Below, one piece after another: positions 47,880 through 56,678 of a stretch of 64,000 bases of DNA; the stretch's first letter is position 1; each line of letters starts with the position of its first letter. This DNA comes from Xanthomonas cucurbitae. Its GTDB lineage: Bacteria; Pseudomonadota; Gammaproteobacteria; Xanthomonadales; Xanthomonadaceae. The stretch is taken from assembly GCF_002939885.1 (NCBI RefSeq), contig NZ_MDED01000002.1, positions 62,001 through 126,000 on the forward strand, read 5' to 3'. A program made the translations under genes and the position numbers. The notes beneath the pieces are model-generated. The model made no database searches. It was not told the origin of the DNA and worked only from the letters and a program-made list of their open reading frames with translations.

Positions 47880-49424
47880 ATGGACCCTGCCCCCGCTTCC
47901 GATCCACGCCAGCGCCCGGTGCGGCGCGTGGTCATCGCCGGTGGCGGTACCGCCGGCTGGATGGCCGCCGCCGCCCTGTCCAAGCTGCTCGGCCGGCAGC
48001 TGCAGATCACCCTGGTGGAATCGGACGAGATCGGCACCGTGGGCGTGGGCGAAGCCACCATCCCCAGCCTGGTCACCTTCCACCGCCTGCTGGAGATCGA
48101 CGAGGCCGCCTTCATGGCCGCCACCCAGGCCACCTTCAAGCTCGGTATCGCCTTCGAGCACTGGCGCGACGTGGACAGGCACTACATCCACTCCTTCGGC
48201 CACACCGGCACCGATCACTGGAGCGCCGGCTTCCACCACTTCTGGCTGAAAGGCCAGCAGCGCGGGGTGGCGCGCGACTTCGGTGACTACTGCCTGGAAC
48301 TGCGCGCCGCCCAGGACGGGCGTTTCGCGCACCTGCCCAATGGCGGCATGAACTATGCCTACCACCTGGATGCGGGGCTGTACGCGCGTTTCCTGCGCCG
48401 CTTCAGCGAAGGCTTCGGGGTGCAGCGCATCGAGGGGCGTATCGGCCAGGTCGAAACCGACCCGGAGAGCGGCTTCCTCACCGCACTGACGCTGCAGGAC
48501 GGCACCCGCGTGGAAGGCGACCTGTTCATCGATTGCACCGGCTTTGCCGGGCTGCTGATCGGCAAGACGCTGGGCGTGGGCAGCGAAGACTGGTCGCAGT
48601 GGCTGTTCGCCGACAGCGCGCTGGCGGTGCAGACCGAATCGGTAGGCCCGCCGGTGACCTACACCCGCGCGCGCGCCGACCAGGCCGGCTGGATGTGGCG
48701 CATTCCGCTGCAGCACCGGGTGGGCAACGGCATCGTCTATTCCAGCCGCTACACCGACCAGGACAGCGCCCGGGCGGTGCTGGAGCGCAACCTGCAGGGA
48801 CGCGCGCTGACCGAGCCGCGCGCGTTGCGCTTCACTCCCAACCAGCGCCACCGCGTGTGGGAAAAGAACTGCGTGGCGCTGGGCCTGGCCAGCGGCTTCC
48901 TGGAGCCGATCGAATCCACCAACATCCACCTGATCCAGCGCGGCATCGTGCGCCTGCTGCAGACCTTTCCGCAGGTCATCCACCCGGTGGACATTTCCGA
49001 ATACAACCGCCAGGCCGCCGACGAGATTGCCCATATCCGCGATTTCGTGATCCTGCACTACCACGCCACCGATCGCCGCGACACGCCGTTCTGGCGCGAT
49101 TGCGCGGCCATGGACATCCCCGACACGCTGCGTCACCGGATCGCGTTGTTCCGCGAGAGCGGGCGGGTGTTCCATCGCGCCAACGAGTTGTTCGCGGAAA
49201 ATTCCTGGGTGCAGGTATTGCTGGGCCAGGGCATCATCCCCCGCCAGCACCATCCGGTGGCCGACCTGATGGGCGATGCCGAGCTGGGCCAGTTCCTGCA
49301 GGGCATCCGCAGCCGGGTGGACAGCGCGTTGGTGCGGCTGCCGGCGCATGCGGACTTCCTGCAACGCTACTGCCCTGCCCCGCCGCCGCTGGGGGCGGCA
49401 ACACCGGCCAGCCCGGCGCGATGA
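47880..49424 (+). CDS. flavin-dependent tryptophan-halogenase family protein
   Basis: 514 residues. The FAD loop GGGTAGWM is at 21-28, GVGEAT at 55-60, the expected catalytic lysine is K87 in ATFKLG, the family signature WxWxIP is present as WMWRIP near 263, and GFLEPIESTNIH supplies the Glu/Ser beside the tunnel. Family enzymes make hypohalous acid that reacts at the lysine; related Xanthomonas campestris enzymes have been reported to prefer bromide in vitro. ATG 47880 follows GAGGA; a TTG two codons earlier is rejected. Natural substrate unknown. Confidence 0.9.
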   Translation: MDPAPASDPRQRPVRRVVIAGGGTAGWMAAAALSKLLGRQLQITLVESDEIGTVGVGEATIPSLVTFHRLLEIDEAAFMAATQATFKLGIAFEHWRDVDRHYIHSFGHTGTDHWSAGFHHFWLKGQQRGVARDFGDYCLELRAAQDGRFAHLPNGGMNYAYHLDAGLYARFLRRFSEGFGVQRIEGRIGQVETDPESGFLTALTLQDGTRVEGDLFIDCTGFAGLLIGKTLGVGSEDWSQWLFADSALAVQTESVGPPVTYTRARADQAGWMWRIPLQHRVGNGIVYSSRYTDQDSARAVLERNLQGRALTEPRALRFTPNQRHRVWEKNCVALGLASGFLEPIESTNIHLIQRGIVRLLQTFPQVIHPVDISEYNRQAADEIAHIRDFVILHYHATDRRDTPFWRDCAAMDIPDTLRHRIALFRESGRVFHRANELFAENSWVQVLLGQGIIPRQHHPVADLMGDAELGQFLQGIRSRVDSALVRLPAHADFLQRYCPAPPPLGAATPASPAR

Positions 49425-49554
49425 AATCGACCTGCGCCCGACGCAAGGCTTGGCTTCCACCGCCCCAGCAATGCTAGATTGCGGCTTTGCCGTCCACTGC
49501 GGGAACAGGGGCCGGCGCTCACCGCAGCTTTCGCACTCGGGGTAAGGGGGACGC

Positions 49555-50562
49555 ATGTTGGATCTGACACAGGGCCGTATGGCACGCCGGATCGCGCCGG
49601 TCATTTTGCTGGTCGGCCTGGCCGCCTGCTCCAAGCAGGAAGACAAGGCCGCCACCACCGCCGCCACACCTGCCGCGCCTGCCGCCGCACCGGCACCGAC
49701 GCCGGCCACCGCAGTCTCGCCGCAGGTGCAGTCGATGGGCGCCGACCAATTGCGCGAATCGGCCACCAAGGCGCTACAGGACAACCGCATGTACGCCCCG
49801 GCCGGCGACAACGCGGTGGAGTACTACCTGGCACTGCGCGAGAAGCAGCCGCAGGACGCCACCGTCAACAGCGCATTGACCGACCTGCTGCCGTACACCC
49901 TGATCGCCGCCGAACAGGGCATCAGCCGGGAAGAGTTTCCCGAAGCGCAGCGCCTGATCGCGCTGATCGAAAAGGTCGACCCCAAGGCACCGGCACTGCC
50001 GCGCCTGAAGAGCGGCCTGGACACCGCCATGAAGACCGCCGCCAGTCGGTCGGAGCAGGACGCCGAGCAGGCCAAGAAGCTGGCCGACGACAAGCTCAAG
50101 CAGGCCGCCGAACAGAAGCGCCTGGCCGAGCAGCAATCGCGCGAGGCTGCCGCTGCCCAGCAGATTGCCGCGCAACAGGAAACCGCCCGTCAGCAGGCGG
50201 CCGAAGCCGAGCGCCAGGCGGCCGCCAAACGGCCTGCCGAACCGGCAACGCCGACAGCCGCCGCACCGCGCCCGGCACCGGCCGCTGCTGCCGCTGCACC
50301 GGCAGCGCAATCGTTGCGCGCGATCAGCACCCCGGCACCGCGTTACCCGGCCGAAGCGCTGCGTGCCGGCACCTCCGGCGAAGTGCTGGTGGAGATCACC
50401 GTCGGCACCGACGGCTCGATCACCGCCTCGCGCGTGCTGCGTGCCAACCCGCCGCGCGTCTTCGATCGCGAAGCGCTCAATGCCGTGAAGCGCTGGCGCT
50501 TCGAACCGGTGGCCGCACCAGTGACCACCCGCCGCACGCTGTCGTTCAACCCGGGCAGTTGA
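49555..50562 (+). CDS. lipoprotein with TonB C-terminal domain
   Basis: 335 residues. The N-terminus ends in a lipobox (LLVGLAAC at about 18-25), not the usual uncleaved membrane anchor of TonB. A helical domain (about 60-160) with tetratricopeptide-like spacing follows, then a Gln/Ala/Glu-rich coiled coil (165-225), a Pro/Ala linker, and a TonB_C domain (about 255-330, RYPAEALRAGTSGEVLVEI, ALNAVKRWRFEP). It probably belongs with the receptor/halogenase locus 130 bases upstream. An ATG at 49579 is also possible. Confidence 0.82.
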   Translation: MLDLTQGRMARRIAPVILLVGLAACSKQEDKAATTAATPAAPAAAPAPTPATAVSPQVQSMGADQLRESATKALQDNRMYAPAGDNAVEYYLALREKQPQDATVNSALTDLLPYTLIAAEQGISREEFPEAQRLIALIEKVDPKAPALPRLKSGLDTAMKTAASRSEQDAEQAKKLADDKLKQAAEQKRLAEQQSREAAAAQQIAAQQETARQQAAEAERQAAAKRPAEPATPTAAAPRPAPAAAAAAPAAQSLRAISTPAPRYPAEALRAGTSGEVLVEITVGTDGSITASRVLRANPPRVFDREALNAVKRWRFEPVAAPVTTRRTLSFNPGS

Positions 50563-50588
50563 TGCAGCACCAAGCCCGACACGCCCTC

Positions 50589-51462
50589 GTAGGAGCGGCC
50601 CAGGCCGCGAGGGCGTTACCGGTATCCCTAACGCGCCGTTGCTATCGGTAGTCCCCCATCGCGGCCGGGTCCGCTCCTACGTGGTTGGTCGAGCGGCTGA
50701 TGGCCGAGCACAGCCTGCGGCATCCAATCCCAACGCTCCTGTAGGAGCGGCCCAGGCCGCGAGGGCGTTACCCGTATCCCTAACGCGCCGTTGCTATCGG
50801 TAATGCCCCATCGCGGCCGGGTCCGCTCCTACGTCGTCGGTCGAGCGGCTGATGACCAAGCGCAGGCTGCGGCATCCCAATCCCCAACGCTCCTGTAGGA
50901 GCGGCCCAGGCCGCGAGGGCGTTCCCCGTATTACTAACGCGCCGTTGCTATCGGTAATGCCCCATCGCGGCCGGGTCCGCTCCTACGTGGTTGGTCGAGC
51001 GGCTGATGGCCAAGCACAGCCTGCGGCATCCGATCCCAACGCTCCTGTAGGAGCGGCCCAGGCCGCGAGGGCGTTCCCCGTATTACTAACGCGCCGTTGC
51101 TATCGGTAGTGCCCCATCGCGGCCGGGTCCGCTCCTACGTCGTTGGTCGAGCGGCTGATGGCCAAGCACAGCCTGCGGCATCCGATCCCCAACGCTCCTG
51201 TAGGAGCGGCCCAGGCCGCGAGGGCGTTACCCGTATCCCTAACGCGCCGTTGCTATCGGTAGTGCCCCATCGCGGCCGGGTCCGCTCCTACGTGGTTGGT
51301 CGAGCGGCTGATGGCCGAGCACAGCCTGCGGCATCCGATCCCAACGCTTCTGTAGGAGCGGCCCAGGCCGCGAGGGCGTTCCCCGTATTACTAACGCGCC
51401 GTTGCTATCGGTAGTGCCCCATCGCGGCCAGGTCCGCTCCTACGTCGTCGGTCGGGCGGCTG
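50589..51462. repeat. array of six tandem REP-pair (BIME/REPIN-like) units
   Basis: Units begin GTAGGAGCGGCCCAGGCC at 50589, 50741, 50895, 51047, 51200 and 51352, a period of 152-154 bases. In each, the first REP is matched about 70 bases later by an inverted partner ending GGTCCGCTCCTAC, so each forms a 92-base imperfect palindrome (first: 50589-50680), then a spacer of about 60 bases carrying TGGTCGAGCGGCTGATGG. Copies differ at a few positions such as TTACCCGTATCC against TTCCCCGTATTA. No RAYT transposase gene is in the window. Confidence 0.92.
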
Positions 51463-51518
51463 GGCGTTAGGTCGGAGACTGGAGACCTGCGGCGAACCAC
51501 GGGTTGATCGAAAAACGC

Positions 51519-52712
51519 TTATCCCGAAATCGCCAAACGTTCCTGGTGGTAACGACGCACCGCTGCATACCACAGCACGGCCGCCACGCCGAAGCCGGCC
51601 AGCAGATACACCGCCCAGGTCTGCGCAGTGATGGTCTCGTGGCGGATCACCTTGAGCAGCATCTGGTTCTGCGCCAGGAACGGGACCGCGAAGTGCCACA
51701 GCTGGGTCTTCAGCGGATACGCCATCAATGCATAGCCCGGCAACATCGGCAGCAACAGCAACCAGGTCATGTGCGCCTGGGCCTCTTTCATGCTCTTGGC
51801 CGCAGCGGCCAGATAGGTCAGCAACGAGGTCCCCACGAACAGCATCGGCACCAGGATGAACAGCATCTGCAGCATCGGCACGAAGCCGACATTGAGCTGG
51901 CGCCCCATGTTGGAGGTGGACAACTGCGCGCTGAGCTTGAACGCCAGCAAGGTGAGCAGCAACGACACCATGCCGATCACGCAGGCGGCGGCGATCTTGC
52001 CGCTGACGATCGCACCGCGTGGGGCAGGCGTAGCCAACAGGGGTTCCAGCGACTGGCGTTCGCGCTCGCCGGCGGTGGCGTCCAGGATCAACGAGGCGCC
52101 GCCCAGGAACGAGGTGATCACCAGCAGCACCGGCAACAGCATCGCCATGACCTGGCCGCGCTTGGCATCGGCGGTGGCCAGGTCCTGCGCAGCCACTTCC
52201 AGCGGCCTGCCCACCTGCGCATCGATGCCGCGCGCCAGCAGGCGCAGGGCCCCCACCTGTTGGCTGTAGGCACTCAATGCCGCCTGCAGGCGCAGGCTCG
52301 GTACGTCGGCTTCGCGGCGGGTGCTGTCCTTGATGACCTCCACCAGCGCCGGACGCCCTTCGCGCCAGTCCTGCGCGTAGCTGTCGCTGATGCGCAGCGC
52401 CACATCCACATCCTGGTTGCGAATGGCCGCGGTCATATCGGCCGGCGGCGCAACGGCGTTGAGCCCCTGCGCGGCCAGGAAGCGCACCAGATTCGGAGCG
52501 TGTTCGCGACCGAGCGTGGGAATGTCCAGCGGCTTGTCGATCTGGGTGCGCACGCGGCTTTCGCTCAAGGCGCCCATGCCGAGGATCAGGATCGGATACA
52601 GCAACGGTGACAGCAGCAAGGCCAGTGCCAGCGTGCGGCGGTCGCGCGCGATATCGCGTAATTCCTTGCGCAACACCGTCCACCATGTGGCCAAAGGGGA
52701 TGTCTTGCTCAT
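51519..52712 (-). CDS. ABC-2 type transporter permease (NatB-like)
   Basis: 397 residues. N-terminal membrane helix (about 28-48, TLALALLLSPLLYPILILGMG), a large extracytoplasmic domain (50-190), then five more helices, ending in a basic tail. The arrangement and the TAGERERQSLEPLLATP loop are typical of sodium-exporter-type NatB permeases and related ABC-2 exporters. ATG overlaps the ATP-binding subunit stop by four bases. Substrate not determinable. Confidence 0.88.
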   Translation of the reverse strand: MSKTSPLATWWTVLRKELRDIARDRRTLALALLLSPLLYPILILGMGALSESRVRTQIDKPLDIPTLGREHAPNLVRFLAAQGLNAVAPPADMTAAIRNQDVDVALRISDSYAQDWREGRPALVEVIKDSTRREADVPSLRLQAALSAYSQQVGALRLLARGIDAQVGRPLEVAAQDLATADAKRGQVMAMLLPVLLVITSFLGGASLILDATAGERERQSLEPLLATPAPRGAIVSGKIAAACVIGMVSLLLTLLAFKLSAQLSTSNMGRQLNVGFVPMLQMLFILVPMLFVGTSLLTYLAAAAKSMKEAQAHMTWLLLLPMLPGYALMAYPLKTQLWHFAVPFLAQNQMLLKVIRHETITAQTWAVYLLAGFGVAAVLWYAAVRRYHQERLAISG

Positions 52713-53455
52713 GCGTGCAACCCCTCTTCCGATCCGATCGCCTTGACGAAGGCGTCTTCGAGATTGTCTTCACCAGTGGACGCGCGCAGTTCGTCGGCGC
52801 TGCCGGAGGCCACCACCGTGCCCTTGGCGACGATGACGATGCGATCGCACAGCGCCGCCACCTCCTGCATGATGTGGCTGGAAAAGATCACACAGCGCCC
52901 TTCGGCACGCAGCTGCTGCAGGAATCCACGCATGGCGCGCGTGGTCATCACGTCCAGGCCGTTGGTGGGTTCGTCCAGAATCACGTTGCGCGGGTCGTGC
53001 ACCAGCGCCCGCGCAATCGCGGTCTTGGTGCGCTGGCCCTGGCTGAAGCCTTCGGTCTGGCGGTCGAGGATGTCGTCCATGTCCAGCGCGCCGGCCAGCA
53101 GCTGCGTGCGCTGGACGATCTGCGCACGCGTCATGCCGTGCAGCTCGCCGAAGTAGGCGATGTTCTCGCGTGCAGTCAGCCGCTTGTACACACCGCGCGC
53201 ATCCGGCAGCACGCCCAGCGCACGGCGCACCGTCACCGGGTCGCGCGCGGCATCCGCGCCATCGACGGTGACACGCCCCTGGTCGGGTGACATCAGCGTG
53301 TACAGCATGCGCAAGGTGGTGGTCTTGCCGGCACCGTTGGGCCCGAGCAGGCCGGTGATCTGGCCATCGGCGGCGCTGAAACTGACCCCGTCGACCGCCT
53401 TCACCACGCCGGTCTTGGTCTTGAACGATTTGTGCAGGTTATCGACGACGATCAT
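52709..53455 (-). CDS. ABC transporter ATP-binding protein (NatA-like)
   Basis: 248 residues. Walker A GPNGAGKTT near 38-46, a variant signature EGFSQGQRTK, Walker B VILDEPTNGLD, and the H-loop FSSHIMQEV. ATG 53455 has GGAGG; the frame is open a little further upstream into the hydrolase gene region. Forms a pump with the overlapping permease gene. It sits 31 bases downstream of the alpha/beta hydrolase gene, probably in one operon. Confidence 0.92.
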   Translation of the reverse strand: MIVVDNLHKSFKTKTGVVKAVDGVSFSAADGQITGLLGPNGAGKTTTLRMLYTLMSPDQGRVTVDGADAARDPVTVRRALGVLPDARGVYKRLTARENIAYFGELHGMTRAQIVQRTQLLAGALDMDDILDRQTEGFSQGQRTKTAIARALVHDPRNVILDEPTNGLDVMTTRAMRGFLQQLRAEGRCVIFSSHIMQEVAALCDRIVIVAKGTVVASGSADELRASTGEDNLEDAFVKAIGSEEGLHA

Positions 53456-53486
53456 GCGTGCGCCTCCGTGGCGTGCTCGATGCGGC

Positions 53487-55043
53487 TCATGGTTCCCATC
53501 CATTGAACGAGGTGAAGGCGGGGACGGCGGAAAGATCGGCCACGCAGCGCGTATCCAGCGCGCGCGCGTTGGTGCTTTCCAGAAACTGGGCCATCAGCTT
53601 GGGCATGCAGCCCAGTGCCATGACGCTGTGGCCCTGGCCGGGCGCCACCAGATGCCGACCGTTCGGCAAGCCCTTGAGCACCACCTCGGCATAGCGGGGC
53701 GGCGTCACCGGGTCCAGTTGACCGGACAGCAACAGCGCCGGTACCTGCGAGCGCAGCGGCGCAGTGAAGTCGGCGGCGCGCTTGCCGGTGGGCCACACCG
53801 GGCAGGCGGCAAACACGCTGCGCGGCACTTCCTCGCCCAGCAACAGCGGCTGGTGCGCCGGGCTCGGACGATAGCGATCCGCGTCCTCGGCGCACACCAC
53901 CGACCATTGCATCGGTTGGTTGATCTGCATGTCCATGTGCGACAGCGCCATCAACGGCGCGTAACGCCCGGCGGCCGCTTCATCCAGCACCAGCGGCAGC
54001 AATGCCGCGCTTTGTGGCGCATAGGAGAACATGAAGGCCAGGCCGATCACCGCATCGGCGGTCACCCGATCGCGCTTGACCGCATTAGTCCGCAGATCGC
54101 GGTAGTCCACTTCCGGCGACTCCTTGCGTAGCCGCTCCATGAGGGTGCGCAGCTGCACGCGCACATCGGTGGGAAAGCGCGCATGGCATGCCGGATTGGC
54201 GCGGCACTGCTCGGCCTGCAGCGTGAGCGCATCTTCGAAGGTCCGTGCGAACTCGCCACTGATGACCAGGTCGCTGGGGGCAACCCCATCGAGCACGATC
54301 GCCCGCGTGTGCGAGGGATAGCGCCGGGCATAGTGCTGCGCAACGCGCGTGCCATAGGAGACGCCGACCAGATCGATCTGCGGCACGCCCAGGGCCGCCC
54401 TGACTGCATCCAGATCGCCGATCGCCTCGGCGGTGGTGTAGTAGCGTGGATCGGTAGAGGCGCTCAGCGACAGCGCGCACTGGCGCACGTAGGTCAGCAT
54501 CGCCTCCGGATTGGAGGAGATCTCCGCCTGCAGCGGCGTGCCGTCGGCATGTTCGCAGCGCAGCGGATGCGAGCCGCCGGTACCGCGTTGATCGACCAGG
54601 ATGATGTCGCGCTTCTTGCGCACTTCACGCAGCGCGGCCGCAGCAATGGCCGAGACCTCGGTTGCCGATTGCCCTGGCCCGCCGGCGATGAAGAACACCG
54701 GGTCCTGCGTCGTGCCACCGCCGGCGTCGCTTTCCAGCCAGGCGATCTTCAACGCGATCTGCCGCCCCTGCGGGGCAGCCGGATTTTCCGCCACCTGCAG
54801 TTGTGCGCATTGCGCCTCGATGTTTCCTGCGGCGCTGCCGGAGCTGAGCGTGCAGGGTACGAACTGCAGGCGGCCATAGTGATTGCCGGCAATCGTGGCA
54901 GCCGGCGTGGCGGCGCTGCGCGGTTGCCCACTGCCGGGTGCGGATGCATCGGTCTTGCCGGTCGTGGGCGCTTGCGCGCGCTGGCATCCGGCCGCCAGCA
55001 ACGCCGCCAGCAATGCCGCGGCCAGCGTCAGTTGTCTTCCCAT
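53487..55043 (-). CDS. lipoprotein alpha/beta hydrolase, tripeptidyl-aminopeptidase-like
   Basis: 518 residues with a lipobox LLAAGC. Alpha/beta-hydrolase motifs: oxyanion FIAGGPGQSA, DQRGTGGSHPLRC, nucleophile elbow GVSYGT near 228, Asp in SGQLDPVTPP and His in GQGHSVMA. The C-terminal TAP-like region fits the peptidase S33 group that includes tripeptidyl aminopeptidases. Likely releases N-terminal peptides in the envelope. AGGAGAGG precedes the ATG. It heads the genes leading into the NatAB-like exporter. Confidence 0.88.
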   Translation of the reverse strand: MGRQLTLAAALLAALLAAGCQRAQAPTTGKTDASAPGSGQPRSAATPAATIAGNHYGRLQFVPCTLSSGSAAGNIEAQCAQLQVAENPAAPQGRQIALKIAWLESDAGGGTTQDPVFFIAGGPGQSATEVSAIAAAALREVRKKRDIILVDQRGTGGSHPLRCEHADGTPLQAEISSNPEAMLTYVRQCALSLSASTDPRYYTTAEAIGDLDAVRAALGVPQIDLVGVSYGTRVAQHYARRYPSHTRAIVLDGVAPSDLVISGEFARTFEDALTLQAEQCRANPACHARFPTDVRVQLRTLMERLRKESPEVDYRDLRTNAVKRDRVTADAVIGLAFMFSYAPQSAALLPLVLDEAAAGRYAPLMALSHMDMQINQPMQWSVVCAEDADRYRPSPAHQPLLLGEEVPRSVFAACPVWPTGKRAADFTAPLRSQVPALLLSGQLDPVTPPRYAEVVLKGLPNGRHLVAPGQGHSVMALGCMPKLMAQFLESTNARALDTRCVADLSAVPAFTSFNGWEP

Positions 55044-55105
55044 TCCACCTCTCCTAGTGCCTGTTCGCTGACGATGCTGCCGGCCGCGTGTGACTGCCGC
55101 AGCGA

Positions 55106-55303
55106 CTACCCTTCTTCATACAGAAACACCTGCTCGATCGGCTCGCCAAACAGGCGTGCGATGCGAAACGCCAGTGGCAGGCTGGGATCGTACTTGCCGG
55201 TTTCCAGCGCATTGATGGTCTGCCGTGAGACACCCAGCTGTTCGGCCAGTTCGCCTTGCGACCAGCCCTTGGCCTCGCGTAATGCACGCACACGGCTGTT
55301 CAT
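55106..55303 (-). CDS. XRE-family transcriptional regulator (65 aa)
   Basis: 65 residues from MNSRVRALREAKGWSQGELA: a single helix-turn-helix (SQGELAEQLGVSRQTINALETG) followed by IARLFGEPIEQVFLYEEG, typical of compact YozG-like regulators. ATG overlaps the stop of the upstream membrane protein gene by four bases. The pair architecture, small regulator plus membrane protein, recurs in bacteria and is usually autoregulated; two palindromes upstream of the pair fit that. Confidence 0.9.
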   Translation of the reverse strand: MNSRVRALREAKGWSQGELAEQLGVSRQTINALETGKYDPSLPLAFRIARLFGEPIEQVFLYEEG

Positions 55304-55887
55304 TGATAGCGGCGTGCGTTGATGGCCTTGGTAAATCCATAGGTCATGCACAGCGCCGGAAACACCCAGATCATCGCCGCCGCTGCCGGCACTGCGATCA
55401 ACTGCGCCGATTGCAGGAAGCCGGCAGTCATATAGACCATGCTGACCAGGCCAGCCGCAATGGCAATCGACTCCAGCTCGATGCGGCGTTGCATTTCATC
55501 CGAATCGCGCACGAAGCGCGCCACCGCGCGGATCACCAGCATCAACAGCAACGCAGGCAGCAGCGCAATCAGCACCCGCATCGCATTGGTCTGCACGCCG
55601 GCCAGCAACTGCCTCCAGCACAGCATCACCGCGACATAGCCCAGCATCGGCGGCGCAAACTCCTTGCGGTAGCGACGCACCAGCGCAGGCGGCGCGCTGT
55701 CGCGCAGGCTGTCGCGCCCCACATGGAGCATCAAGGCCACCAGCAAACCGCCGATGCCGCAGCCAATCAGCAAACCCTGGGTATAGTCGCTCATCTGCCA
55801 CCGCAACCAACGCTGCGCCCCTCCCAGCAGGATCAGCACGACACTGGCGACCTGCAGCACACGCACCGCCACCGTTTTTGCGCTCAC
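55300..55887 (-). CDS. membrane protein paired with an XRE regulator
   Basis: 195 residues from a GTG (MSAKTVAVRVLQ). About five hydrophobic segments (VASVVLILLG, GLLIGCGIGGLLVALML, MLGYVAVMLCW, VLIALLPALLLMLVI and a C-terminal pair). RFVRDSDEMQRRIELES before the fourth segment resembles a feature of small membrane proteins co-encoded with YozG-type regulators. The frame is open to 56040 but the upstream part overlaps operator-like palindromes and is not protein-like. Confidence 0.75.
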   Translation of the reverse strand: MSAKTVAVRVLQVASVVLILLGGAQRWLRWQMSDYTQGLLIGCGIGGLLVALMLHVGRDSLRDSAPPALVRRYRKEFAPPMLGYVAVMLCWRQLLAGVQTNAMRVLIALLPALLLMLVIRAVARFVRDSDEMQRRIELESIAIAAGLVSMVYMTAGFLQSAQLIAVPAAAAMIWVFPALCMTYGFTKAINARRYQ

Positions 55888-56340
55888 CGTGCACCAGCCG
55901 ACGCAAAGCGCGCCCTTGGCGGTGATGCGGGCGGCTGCACGGCCGCGCCCGGAATTGCACTGCGGCACTCCTGCGCGGGGACAAGCGATCTGTTCCAGCC
56001 GTTTTTCACCCTGCACCCCTGTGTCAAGCTTCCTTGACACACAGCGTGCGCGCCGATGCAGGCCATGTCAAGCATCCTTTACATCGATTTCAGGGTTGCC
56101 GCTGCCGCCGAAGAGCGAACGCCGGCATCCGGCAACACCAGGCCACACCCCTGACCCATGTGCGCAGCAAGCGTCTGAAGCCGGACGTGGCCCATGCATT
56201 GCACAGCGTCCCCAGCCACAAAACTACATGGCCCGCAGGCCACCAGGGCGCCTGCCGACGCGCGCTGGCGTGTCGATCGCGCGTGCAACAGCGCGCAAGC
56301 ATGCGATGACGCGCGCACCGCTGCCACCCTGTGCTGCGGC
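55888..56340. other. 453-base gap between the membrane protein-XRE operon and the metal repressor gene
   Basis: No gene seen. It holds the promoter region of the membrane protein-XRE operon, with two palindromes at 56021-56083, and a stretch (56090-56340) without recognised features downstream of the metal repressor gene. Confidence 0.5.
56021..56083. promoter_or_regulatory. two operator-like palindromes upstream of the membrane protein-XRE operon
   Basis: First: GTGTCAAG (56021-56028), CTTC, CTTGACAC (56033-56040), a perfect 8-bp arm pair. Second: TGTCAAG-CATC-CTTTACA (56066-56083), the same motif with one mismatch, 43 bases further upstream. Both lie 130-195 bases before the GTG start of the membrane protein. 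The shared motif TGTCAAG-N4-CTTGACA suggests binding of the XRE regulator encoded in the operon. Confidence 0.65.
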
Positions 56341-56613
56341 TTACTTCAGGTAGGTCTTGAGGATGGCCGCGATATCGTCCACGGCCAGCTCGCGGTCGGC
56401 CAGCGCCGGCGGCGTGGCGACGTGGTGCTTCAGATGTTCGCTGAGCAGCTCCACCATCAAGCCCTGCGCTGCGCCACGAAACGCGGCGACCTGGGTCAGC
56501 AGTGCCGTGCAGTCCACGTCCTGCACCAAGGCCTTTTCCAGACCCTCCACCTGCCCCCGGATCCTGCGCACGCGCGCCAGCAACCGGGATTTGTCGTGAT
56601 TCAGATGCGCCAT
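56341..56613 (-). CDS. dmeR: metal-responsive CsoR/RcnR-family repressor (DmeR-like)
   Basis: 90 residues from MAHLNHDKSRLLARVRRIRG, an all-helical four-helix-bundle repressor. Family features are RRIRGQVEGLEKALVQDVDCTALLTQVAAFRGA with the metal ligand Cys, and ELLSEHLKHHV with His ligands. It is divergent from a CDF-type metal exporter and shares two palindromes with it, as in the DmeR-DmeF cobalt/nickel systems; the cognate metal is an inference. Starts ATG 56613. Confidence 0.88.
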   Translation of the reverse strand: MAHLNHDKSRLLARVRRIRGQVEGLEKALVQDVDCTALLTQVAAFRGAAQGLMVELLSEHLKHHVATPPALADRELAVDDIAAILKTYLK

Positions 56614-56619
56614 CGCTAT

Positions 56620-56659
56620 ATACCCCATGGGGGTATCTGAGATACCCTGTGGGGGTATC
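56620..56659. promoter_or_regulatory. paired metal-repressor operators
   Basis: ATACCCC-ATG-GGGGTAT (56620-56636) and GATACCC-TGTGG-GGGTATC (56641-56659) lie side by side in the 65 bases between the divergent repressor and exporter starts. G/C tracts flanked by TA are the hallmark of RcnR/CsoR-type sites, so both genes are probably repressed from here. Confidence 0.8.
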
Positions 56660-56678
56660 CTAGTCCGAGCGCTTGCCC

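Noticed and set aside
46896-49811. Very long open frame (971 codons) on the minus strand opposite the cupin/halogenase/TonB genes
   Set aside because: GC-rich codon bias leaves antisense frames open; the plus-strand genes have clear families and ribosome sites, the antisense has none.
50852-51414. Two short plus-strand frames with repeated RSYVVGRAADG text
   Set aside because: They translate the REP-pair array; the repeating protein text only reflects DNA repeats.
50589-51462. CRISPR array
   Set aside because: Period of about 152 bases, near-identical spacers and internal palindromes do not fit CRISPR; no cas genes in the window.
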